The notes below the pieces were generated by a model. It was not told the origin of the DNA. It did no database searches and saw only the letters and a list, made by a program, of their open reading frames with translations. The translations under genes were made by a program, and so were the position numbers. A stretch of 64,000 nt of DNA, taken from positions 9,238,001 to 9,302,000 of the forward strand of contig NC_134758.1 of assembly GCF_050436995.1 (NCBI RefSeq), given 5' to 3'. Source of the stretch: Anticarsia gemmatalis (taxonomy: Eukaryota > Arthropoda > Insecta > Lepidoptera > Erebidae). Below are positions 47,164 to 57,300 of the stretch, in pieces (the first letter of the stretch is position 1; each line of letters begins with the position of its first letter).

Positions 47164-48719
47164 CAGCCTTGCTCATAAGTATTAGGCACCCCCATTAAAC
47201 ACGTGCAACTCATTCAGTATTTAAAAATTGACGAATCCTTTTATCAATATGCTAGGCGGCGTTATCAATAGGAAATTTTAAACAAAGGATTGCGAATTCT
47301 AACGTGCCATAAAACATCTGGTCAACATTTTGTTAATTATGTCATTTTTTCAAATAATTTTATTTTTTGAATCAGTCTTCTTTCATTACTCGTAGTGTCA
47401 AGAGGCTATTATTTGCGACTTATTTGTAAATTAGATACAGTCTATTTTACGAAATGCCTAAATTAACTTAAGTGAGTGTGGAAAATCGGATAAAAATTCA
47501 AACTCTACATGAACAAGGCAAGTCTCAGATGGAGATTTCCAGAATGGTGAAGTGTTCTCGCTGTGCAGTGCAAACTGCTATCAAAAGGTTTGCCGAGACT
47601 GGTTCTCACGCGGACAAACCGAGAACAGGTAGAAACTATAAGACAACAGCGCGACAAGACCGATTACTTATTCGTAATTCCCTCAGAAATCGCAAAAAAA
47701 CTTCTTCTGAGCTCGCTGCAGATCTTTCAGATAGTATTGGAAGATCAATTAGTGCTCCAACAGTAAGAAGAAGACTTGCGAAAGCTGGTTTAAAAGGCTG
47801 CAAAGCGAGGAAGAAGCCATTGCTCTCCGCCAGCAACATAAAAAGCCGCTTAGAATGGGCTCTGAGACACCAACATTTAACTGAGGAAGATTGGTCCAAT
47901 GTTGTGTGGTCCGATGAATCTAACTTTGAGGTAAGTTTTATATCATTAATGTTAAATATCAACAACCATTTCGCTTTCAACAGTTTAATTTTAGAAAAAA
48001 TATGACAAATTTTAAATCAAGTTTATTTCGGTAATTTTTCAGATTTTTGGGACGCCTGGTGTAGTTTTTGTGCGGCGGCGTGTCGGTGAAGAATACCACC
48101 CAAGTTGTGTGGTACCTACCGTCAAACACGGAGGCGGGAGCATTATGATCTGGGGCTGCATGTCTGCCGATGGAGTGGGCGAAATGTTCGTTTGCGAAGG
48201 TCGCATGAACAGCCAAAAGTACATAAATGTACTGGAAAGCGCGTTGATGCCTTCTATGACGCGCATTTTTGGCGACACAAACTTAGACGGTGTCAAATTC
48301 CAGCAGGATAATGCTCCCTGTCACACATCGGCAGTCACAATGCGTTGGTTCCGAGAGAACAACATTGACTTGCTAGATTGGCCGGCACAGTCTCCAGATC
48401 TCAACCCCATTGAGCAACTTTGGGGTATATTAAAGCGCAAGATACGTGAGCACACCATAACATCAAAATCGGCGTTAAAAAACGCTTTAATGGAAGAACG
48501 GGATGCCATCACTGCAGATGAATGCAAGAAGCTTGTACAAAGCCTGCCTAACAGGATTGCTGCAGTGATCAAAGCAAAGGGCAGACACACAAAATATTAG
48601 TATATTTTATAATTATTTATTAATAAATGAATATTTATTACCAAATTAGTTTCATTTTTCAACCAAATTATTCATAAGACTCAAAATTATAGGGTGCCTA
48701 ATACTTATGAGCAAGGCTG
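47164..48719 (+). mobile_element. Tc1-like DNA transposon with perfect 28-bp TIRs
   Basis: The element starts CAGCCTTGCTCATAAGTATT (28-bp TIR to 47191) and ends with its exact inverse (48692-48719), flanked by TA at 47162-47163 and 48720-48721. At 1556 bp it is full length for a Tc1 element. It encodes a transposase in two exons. Perfect TIRs and an open catalytic core suggest recent activity. It lies in the intergenic region, so it interrupts no gene seen here. Confidence 0.95.
47472..48600 (+). CDS. Tc1-family transposase, two exons, start codon damaged
   Basis: Exon 1 is 47472-47930 and exon 2 is 48043-48600, joined at phase 0 to give about 338 residues, the usual Tc1 length. The N-terminus is a paired-like helix-turn-helix (RIKIQTLHEQGKSQMEISRM, then CSRCAVQTAIKRF) followed by GRNYKT in place of the usual GRPR-type motif. 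The catalytic residues are Asp in VVWSDESNFE, Asp in QQDNAPCHTS and Glu in DLNPIEQLW, with 34 residues between the last two (DD34E). The HGGGSIMIWGCMS block is present. A canonical 112-bp intron (GTAAGT...TTTCAG) separates the exons. The frame lacks a usable ATG at its start: an ATG at 47454 is followed five codons later by TAA. The next in-frame ATG is at 47529, which would lose part of the DNA-binding domain. Confidence 0.9.
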
Positions 48720-48825
48720 TATGTATTAAAACGCTTGACAAAAATAGATTATACCGCGGCGCGAGGCGTCGTTATGTTACCATGTTTTTAACCAAATGTC
48801 ATAGGGGCTTTGATTGTTTGTCTGT

Positions 48826-49070
48826 CGTATGGTTAGTGGTCAACCTAGTGTCAAAGTTGTTCAAGCTGCCTGAGAGGCCTTTGACGTGGCTTAACGACTG
48901 TTATCTTAATAGACAACAACCGGGACCGACTTTTAACGTCCCCTCCGAAGCACGGAGACGCCCAGTTCAATTACCACTATGCGGTCACCCATCTATGGAA
49001 TGACCGCGCCAATGGTTGCTTAACGCACAGATCGTTTACCGACCGGTGAGCGCAACTGGCTATGGGCGCT
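48826..49070 (+). repeat. Unclassified dispersed repeat (GTATGGTTAGTGGTCAACC family), copy
   Basis: CGTATGGTTAGTGGTCAACC, then CCGGGACCGACTTTTAACG, GCGGTCACCCATCTATGGAA and CTGGCTATGGGCGCT correspond to the - strand of 22361-22692. It starts about 100 bases after the Tc1 element. Confidence 0.65.
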
Positions 49071-49885
49071 AAGGTTTATTTAAAATAATTTTACTTCACA
49101 GTATCTTTGTTGTCCCTTCGCTGGCTTGTGCTAGGCCCCACTATTGCAGGACACAATACCAAAGCCTATTTACGCTTCGATCGCTCGGTTGGTAGAAAAG
49201 ACAACCCAGTGTCCTTTGCACTGAGTCTACGTTCAGCAATGTTTGTTGTTTTTGTTAAGCGACATCTATAAGTTATTGTGACCGTATTATGCAAGGCTTA
49301 TAGTTTATGTATTGCATTTATTTGAAGGCAACCCACTTAGTATGGACCATAATTGTTTTATTAGAAAACCAACCTAATTATAATTGATAGGTATAGATTT
49401 CACAAAACAGTTCTGACTGCTATCTCGTGGATAAGTCGTTTATATCTACAGACACGGAGCAAAGACTTAATAACGAATAGAGTCTAATCACTTATATTGT
49501 GAATCCACTGACACAACATGTCGACGATTTGATGTAGGCAACTACATATATTACGAAGACAAGGCCAACACAGGGTTAGTCTACTAAAACCCTTTCCGGG
49601 AATCGCATTGAAAATTCATTCAGAAGCTTTTGAGTTGATCACAAACAGACAGCCCGGAGACTTTGAGCAAAGCGTCCCTACAATAACGCCAATTAAAAAT
49701 CAATGTACGAGAATGACCTTTTTTTTTCAGTAAGTATTTATCCGTATCTGTAGATATGAACCGAGCATCAAATTGAAATTAAAGTCTTAATCTACATCAC
49801 CGTATTATCAAAATACCTTAAGCTGCCATGTTTAAACGTCATCATTTAACGGATACATCTACAGAACTACGTACTCACTTTAATA

Positions 49886-50104
49886 TTAGTTCGGGGGAAA
49901 AGTCTTTTCTCATTATAGCATGTATGAACTTGAAATAAAATCTCTTTGGCTTCAAGAATCACAAATGAGTACACGGTTCATTAGGTTTCTTTCAGTGAGC
50001 TCGTGAGGTAGGTACCCAAATATTGAGCTTTTTTTGTGTAAAGAAAAGATTTTATTACATGTTCATACATACTATAATGCGAAAAGACCTTTTCCCCGAA
50101 CTAA
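49886..50104 (-). mobile_element. Mariner-type MITE, copy 2 (219 bp)
   Basis: TIRs start TTAGTTCGGGGGAAAAGTCT and are flanked by TA. The interior (CTCTTTGGCTTCAAGAATCA, then TCAGTGAGCTCGTGAGGTA) is the inverse of the copy at 43817, so the two insertions face opposite ways. The match is about 90 percent by eye. Confidence 0.85.
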
Positions 50105-52566
50105 TAGAATACGTACTTATTGCACGTAGCCAGAACAGTATTTCGAGCACGTAGTAAATAATTACTAAGATTTTAATAATAATTAACACCGATTACACAT
50201 GTGCAAAAGCTACTTATTTTATTGTTTATTATAAATTCGGTTGCAGACAAAAAGCTAAGGTAGTTTAGTTAAACTCGAATAACTTAATTATTTTTTAATG
50301 TGTATTTTTTTACTAATTACCAGAAGTGGGTAAAAAAGGTAAGATTGAAATTAAGATGAGAAAATTATATACAAGTTCAGGTGAACTTATTTAACTTGAC
50401 TTTTGGTCTACAATGGGAGTAATATAAAATATGGTGTAAAAATTAAGAAAAAGATGGTGTTTTTGTGATATTTTGAATTACAATTATTACATCGCCGAAT
50501 ACACTATAAATATTCCTAGACTTTCTAGCACATATATCAAACGTTTTATTTTAAGTAACACTTTATATCAAAGCACACCTTTAAATATTACTATTTAATT
50601 TATTACTTCGATTGAACAAATGTATTATAGACTACAGTGTGCAGTGCATAAGGTATATTATTGCTTGACAAGGCAACATTAAAATTTTACTTGAGCCAGA
50701 ATTCTCTATTGTCATCACCAAAACTACTGAATCTATATCACATGGGAAATATTACGCTATACCAACTTTTAATTCGGTATTTGACTGGATTAACGAAAAA
50801 TTATTAAACTTGTACTCGTAAAAGGTTCATGTAAAATGCTCAGGCTATGTAATTTTTAAGACAAAATAACGTTTAAATTGTAATTATGACTGAAACATTT
50901 TATTTGTCACTCATTTGATACCGACGAAAATACGAAACTGTGACGCCACTACACAAAAATGTGATTTTGATATTTCATAAAGAGTAACTGATTTAACTGG
51001 TATTCAAGTATCCAATTCGAAAAAGTTTTATAGAAATCTGTTTAGCAGTTATTGCGTATAACAGACTTAGAGGTAATTTATGCTATTTAATTAGTGCATA
51101 ATATCTAGAAGCCATTATTGCGAGGTATAGACATAAAAGGATATAATGATAGATGCCATCTTGGAATGTTATTGCTTAACAGTTCATATTGCAACATTAA
51201 TTGGCAAACATACCAGTTCAAAGAATGGCAACACTGTAATTACAGCGATGTTGCTAGCTTACATAATCTAGAATTGTCATAAATTAAATAAACTCTGCAC
51301 AAATAAACAATTATGTTTCAACATAAGACTACATTGTTAAAGGTGACCATTGATCATTATAAAATCACTTGAGAGAATTGATATTAAAAAATATTGCACA
51401 TATTCTTTGTGATGAAATTTATTATGTCAATATCAATTTACAAGACGTGTTATATCATAAGAATAAACTTATATTTTTGTTCATAATATCTTATTATGAA
51501 AATCAAAATAAATCAAACAAAGTTTAGAAATATCACCCAAATTAGTTAAAAAATTCATGAAATTAATAAACATATTTTTACTAGAAATCTCGTGTCATGG
51601 ATAAAGAAGATTATTCGATCCTAAGACTTGATTTATAATTAGCGGTCTCAGGCCGATATAGGTTGTCCCTAGTAGGAATGTAAAAACTAAAGCTACACTA
51701 ATGAAAAATAAAATTACCTACTCATTCGCTAAGGCGTTGCTATTGCTTCGTGTAATCGTCAGTGAGAAAGTATATAAATATAATAATATATCTAAACCCT
51801 GCTGTATATATTACTTAATATATTTATATAACTATTTAGAATCAGGTGGACTAAATACATGAACTGGAAACCTAATAATATTAAAACTAACTGTGGGATA
51901 CAAAATAAACTAGTGCTGCCATCTCTTGTCCGCATAAAGCACTTCTTGCACTACAATCTGACTCTGACTACATAATAATATTGTCTTGAAATCATGGTTG
52001 GTAAAATATTTTGTCTTTTTCACTCATAAACAATTTCGAAATTGATTGAAAGTGACAAAACACTGTATAAGTAATCAGAGCTTAGACTTTTCTTGAATTT
52101 TGAGTTCATGAATTTACCCCATCTGACTCCCTTTTTTGTAGTTGTGAGAGCATAACAAATATCAATATAGTTGTTATATTTTACGTATAATTAAATATCG
52201 CAATGAATGCAATAATATATTAATTATTATCTTTTATTATGCGAGAAGCATGCTAACTTGTTAGTTTGAAGTCCGTGCGCTGATCATTTCTTTGTAGCTG
52301 CCACTGAAACTAATGGAAAAGAGAAATAATTATAATTTTGTAATTACGCACATTGTTTGACAAAAAATCATTTCGCGGACAAAATGGTCTTCTGTATAAA
52401 AGCTTATTGGCTGAGGCAATAAACTTAATAGTGTGTTGTAGTCATCAAATTCAAATTAATGAAACACACACCCATTTGGATTTTTTCAACTTTTTGAATC
52501 CATAAAATTGTTTACTCCTTAGGTAAGATGTACCAATTACTGCATTAACGAGGTGTAGGTCAATAA

Positions 52567-52694
52567 AAGCGCATCCAGTAGAGAGGTCCTATCAATATCG
52601 ATTAGCGGCGTATGTAAATCTGTTAAGCGCCTCTAGTTTTTTTCACGAGAACTTCTTCGTACTCGTTAGTCCCGACTATCGAAAGTCGCGCGAC
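52567..52694. mobile_element. MITE of the CTAGAGGCGCTGAT family, copy g (eroded)
   Basis: AGCGCATCCAGTAGAGAGG, AATATCGATTAGCGG, TTAAGCGCCTCTAG and CGACTATCGAAAGTCGCGCG are family pieces, but the left end is unclear. Confidence 0.4.
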
Positions 52695-52951
52695 AGGATG
52701 GTATTCAGTTTGACAAATGCTTAGGGGTTACTACTACGGGTTTAATACCCGTATCGAGTGAAAATGAATGGCCTAACAATATAAAATGTCTACTACACTC
52801 ATGCCGACGGTAATGCCGCCGGCACAAGCCGCGCAGGACTGACAGTACCCAGCATTACCGCTCGAATGTTAGAAACAAATGACGCCGGCACACCTGGCGG
52901 CTATGATGAACGCCTCTGCCGCCGGCACTGTGTGTAAGAGCCCTAAGACTT

Positions 52952-54263
52952 ACCGTCGTCATCGTTGAGCAGCGCGGCGAGCTCGGCCACGCGGTCGCGG
53001 TGCGCGTGCATGTAGGCCTGCGCCTCCCACAGCATGGTGACCAGCGTGTCGTCATATAGCTATATAACACTCACCGTCGTCATCGTTGAGCAGCGCGGCG
53101 AGCTCGGCCACGCGGTCGCGGTGCGCGTGCATGTAGGCCTGCGCCTCCCACAGCATGGTGACCAGCGTGTCGTCATATAGCTATATAACACTCACCGTCG
53201 TCATCGTTGAGCAGCGCGGCGAGCTCGGCCACGCGGTCGCGGTGCGCGTGCATGTAGGCCTGCGCCTCCCACAGCATGGTGACCAGCGTGTCGTCATATA
53301 GCTATATAACACTCACCGTCGTCATCGTTGAGCAGCGCGGCGAGCTCGGCCACGCGGTCGCGGTGCGCGTGCATGTAGGCCTGCGCCTCCCACAGCATGG
53401 TGACCAGCGTGTCGTCATATAGCTATATAACACTCACCGTCGTCATCGTTGAGCAGCGCGGCGAGCTCGGCCACGCGGTCGCGGTGCGCGTGCATGTAGG
53501 CCTGCGCCTCCCACAGCATGGTGACCAGCGTGTCGTCATATAGCTATATAACACTCACCGTCGTCATCGTTGAGCAGCGCGGCGAGCTCGGCCACGCGGT
53601 CGCGGTGCGCGTGCATGTAGGCCTGCGCCTCCCACAGCATGGTGACCAGCGTGTCGTCATATAGCTATATAACACTCACCGTCGTCATCGTTGAGCAGCG
53701 CGGCGAGCTCGGCCACGCGGTCGCGGTGCGCGTGCATGTAGGCCTGCGCCTCCCACAGCATGGTGACCAGCGTGTCGTCATATAGCTATATAACACTCAC
53801 CGTCGTCATCGTTGAGCAGCGCGGCGAGCTCGGCCACGCGGTCGCGGTGCGCGTGCATGTAGGCCTGCGCCTCCCACAGCATGGTGACCAGCGTGTCGTC
53901 ATATAGCTATATAACACTCACCGTCGTCATCGTTGAGCAGCGCGGCGAGCTCGGCCACGCGGTCGCGGTGCGCGTGCATGTAGGCCTGCGCCTCCCACAG
54001 CATGGTGACCAGCGTGTCGTCATATAGCTATATAACACTCACCGTCGTCATCGTTGAGCAGCGCGGCGAGCTCGGCCACGCGGTCGCGGTGCGCGTGCAT
54101 GTAGGCCTGCGCCTCCCACAGCATGGTGACCAGCGTGTCGTCATATAGCTATATAACACTCACCGTCGTCATCGTTGAGCAGCGCGGCGAGCTCGGCCAC
54201 GCGGTCGCGGTGCGCGTGCATGTAGGCCTGCGCCTCCCACAGCATGGTGACCAGCGTGTCGTC
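52952..54263. repeat. 121-bp tandem array made from the phospholipase terminal exon
   Basis: Ten complete 121-bp units begin at 52952, 53073, 53194 and so on, and an eleventh unit (54162-54263, 102 bp) runs on into the full exon. Each unit is 102 bp of exon sequence plus a 19-bp linker, ATATAGCTATATAACACTC, which contains a palindrome and is absent from both flanks. The units look identical by eye. Read on the - strand each encodes DDTLVTMLWEAQAYMHAHRD, then RVAELAALLNDDDG, followed by GGTGAGT and an in-frame TGA. The leftmost unit has GGTAAGTCTTAG instead. The units are over 60 percent GC with dense CpG. This is an array of exon fragments; an assembly artefact is not excluded. Confidence 0.95.
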
Positions 54264-54383
54264 GGCGCGCTCGTCCATGGCCACGTCGCGGGACATCTGC
54301 GGCGCGAACCGGTAGTACGGGACCCCCAGCGACGAGCACCACGCACGAGCACGCTCTACCACGCGGCCGTCCGATTGTGTCGC
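54164..54383 (-). CDS. iPLA2-VIA: iPLA2 exon K: C-terminal region
   Basis: After the acceptor TTGTTCAG it encodes ATQSDGRVVERARAWCSSLG, then VPYYRFAPQMSRDVAMDERA and DDTLVTMLWEAQAYMHAHRD to LLNDDDG, aligning with the end of mammalian PLA2G6. It may splice out at G|GTGAGT (boundary 54164), or read on to a TGA at 54141-54143, giving ten further codons at most. It is the only array copy with a complete 5' half. GC content is far above that of most other exons. Confidence 0.85.
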
Positions 54384-57300
54384 CTGAACAAATGATGGTA
54401 GAATACGTGAAATTTGAATGCATCCGATATTTAATTTATTGTAATAGCAGTGGTAGCCGATATGAAAAGATCGCACGCATCACGCATTACGCAACGTACC
54501 TACAGTGCCGCACCGCGTTTAATTCGAGCTAATAGGCACCTTTACAGTTACACACACGCTCTTTCGCGCGTTCTTAGGAGCGTACAGGGTTACGCACGGG
54601 AAAGACGGCGCGCTCTTCGCTCCCGATTTTCTTCGCGGACAGATGGACGCGGCGTGCGCTCTTTCCTTTCTCCTTGCACACCTTTTCAATGCACGCTCTT
54701 TCACGTGCGATTGTTGCATCATGCGCAATAGAGTGTGTGTAAAGGGGGCCATTGGGTGACACACGGGCGGTGCGGCACCCCACTACAAGGTCAGTAAAGT
54801 TCCACCCTACCCTTCCACATTTCGTCACAAGTCGGGCACGCACCGGAGTGCTTGTAGTACAACGCCGCATTATTCGTATGTAGAAAGACGTCAAGTCAAA
54901 AGCACCGCGTCGCACCGTCAATAAATCGTGTGACCTCACTTTAAAGCTTCTCACCAATAATTATTTGTAATGTTGATAGACAACATCGCGAGCATCGGGA
55001 AACTTACACGCGTGACAATTTTAAAAGAGTTTTATCATCAGCACAACGCAAAAAATTAGTGAACAAAAATTTGTTCACCAGTTTGTTTGATTTTTCGTTC
55101 TTGGTTCACTTTGTTTGCGGTTTTCACACATACACACACTTCACTTCTATTATTAGTCTAATCCTAATCATTTATGAGCGTATAATACGATTTTTTTAAA
55201 ACAACGTTACCTGATCGACAAGCAGACCACCGATAGCGCTGAGTCCAAACGCGAGTCTCGCAGTGTCCCAGATACTCTCCGGTTTAAACACGTCGATGTC
55301 CTTCAACTTTGTCACTGGGATGAGTCCTGGTAACAAAAAATGTATATATTTATTGTCAATAACGATAAAATAAAAGTTTCACCTTGTATACCAGTTTCGA
55401 AATGAAATACTTATGCCCGGTTTCTGAGTACATTAAGCGGTAGTTTCTCTACCCAATAGCGTTTTTTATATGAATTTTAACGCCATTGAATAGATAAACT
55501 ACCGCTAAATGTACCTCAGAAACCGAGGGTTAGTGATTGGAAATACAGAATGACGGCAAGGGCAAAAAAAAAGTTTCTTTTTTCATCCAGTGTACATACA
55601 TTTTAGAAGCCATTATTTGTCAAGCATGTAAAGTGATACTGACCTGTACCGCAGGAAACCACAACTTTCAAGTTGGTCTTCTTAGCTGCTTCTATTTGTC
55701 CCGTGGCACGAAGCGCGAGATTCAACTCCGTCAACTCGGTTAGCACGTCAAGGGTCGGGTTGTTGCCCATCAGACCTCCGTCTAAGTACCTAAGGAGAAT
55801 GTTTAAAAGTCAAGGTAAGACAAAATCTACTTATTATACCTATAATTTGATCAATAATCTATTACAACACAAAAAGAGAGGAGACAGAGGAGTACATTGT
55901 AAAGATTCGCATTGTATCGGCGAAATAATTAATCTGGTCGAAGCTTTTATCTATAAAAAGATACTGCTACATATTGAAAGCGATTAAAATATTTATTATG
56001 TCGCCCCTCTCAAATTCTCGATTGACAAACGTAAAACGTAGACGTATACGCAGTTACACGCACCTAACGTGCAGTGTGCACGCATTTATTATGCAGTTAC
56101 CTTTGTGACTTATTATAATCTGTATAAACACTGTTTAAACAGCCTTGAACATTTTATTTGGTAATATGAAAATAAACTTATTTTTTTCCACTACAGGTTT
56201 TTATTTATAATATTTACCTCCCCGAAGCTCTAAAGTACGAAGGTGCAGCGCCAGTAGCCCTGGCGGCCTGCCACACTAGCTGTTCAGCCGGCGACGGCGG
56301 TGCTGCTAGAGAAACTACTGCAGCTTGGTCACCGGCCTCCGCGTGAGGACCTGAGGAATGACATAGGAGTTAGTATACTTTTCAAGAGATTGAAATACTA
56401 ATAAATATATCCATTGATTTAAATCGAGAAAATATTGTTAACGCCGTGAATAAAGACAGAATGGTAGATCAGTAACGATGTAGAAACGGACGAAGCTCTT
56501 GGGAAGGTTTGATATTAAAATTAAAAAGCGGTGTAGTCGAGCATAAATTCAACTTTTTACCTCTCATTGACTCGTCTTACCCCTGGTTTCTGAGTACATT
56601 TAGCGGTAGTTTATCTATTCAATAGCGTTTTTTGTATGAGTTTTGACGCTATTGAATAGATAAACTACTGCTAAATGTACCTAAAAAACCGGAGGTTAGT
56701 CCATGATTTCTTGACGTGAAACGCTACGTTTAATAATATGTCGCTAGTTTTCTAATTCCAAACGCGAAGCAATGTGTTTTTGTCTTGTAACTTACTTGTT
56801 GTGCCATTATGTTCATCAAGTATTTCTTGCGCTGACTTGTAGTTTCTGAATAAGTGCAGGTCGACAGGTTTGCGGTCAGCCAACACGGCGAGGATCATCA
56901 GTTTTGGATGCTCAATATCCGCCATTACTGTCTCGGTACCTGTTAAATTATAAAAAAAAATCAAAATATTTTTAGAGTGATAATACTTAATTGAAATAAA
57001 TTCATGTCTTTAATATTTGAGATTTCCATGACTGATGAATGATAGAAGTGTAGCTAAACCCGTAAATACCTAAGTAAATTTTATTTATTAGACTAAACTC
57101 CAGAAAGCTCCGGATACCATTTATAGATCAAACGACATGTCGCGTATTTCCTACTACATTTTTCTCCGTAGGAATAGGCCAATGAACCCGGGAAAAACCG
57201 TCTGGTTTAATAAAATGAGTAGATTGCTTGCTTTGCAAAATGTAGAACAGATACTACTCTGATTCGGAATAATAATAAAAAATATTAAGATAACTAGTTG

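Larger units (their letters stand above)
41846..52951. other. Intergenic region between the two convergent genes, with cueball 3' UTR
   Basis: It begins with the cueball 3' UTR and ends before the phospholipase 3' array. It holds two mariner-type MITEs (43817, 49886), a CpG-rich MITE (44886), a PHD-containing TIR element (45317), a CTAGAGGCGCTGAT MITE (46482), an intron-bearing Tc1 transposon (47164) and an unclassified repeat (48826). I see nothing in 50110-52560 except AT-rich sequence. From 52800 to 52950 the GC content rises, with three TGCCGGC- or GACGCCGGC-type boxes. Confidence 0.65.

Noticed and set aside
47472..48600. Tc1 transposase read as two broken genes
   Set aside because: The break has a canonical GTAAGT donor and TTTCAG acceptor, and the flanking codons join in phase into the expected family sequence, so an intron explains it better than a frameshift.
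52952..54263. CRISPR-like regular repeats
   Set aside because: Units abut with an identical 19-bp linker and no variable spacers, in clearly eukaryotic DNA, and they derive from an exon.
54123..54957. Several overlapping frames on both strands, 67 to 127 codons
   Set aside because: They arise because GC-rich exon and MITE sequence lacks stops; only the - strand frame encoding RARAWCSSLG matches a known protein.
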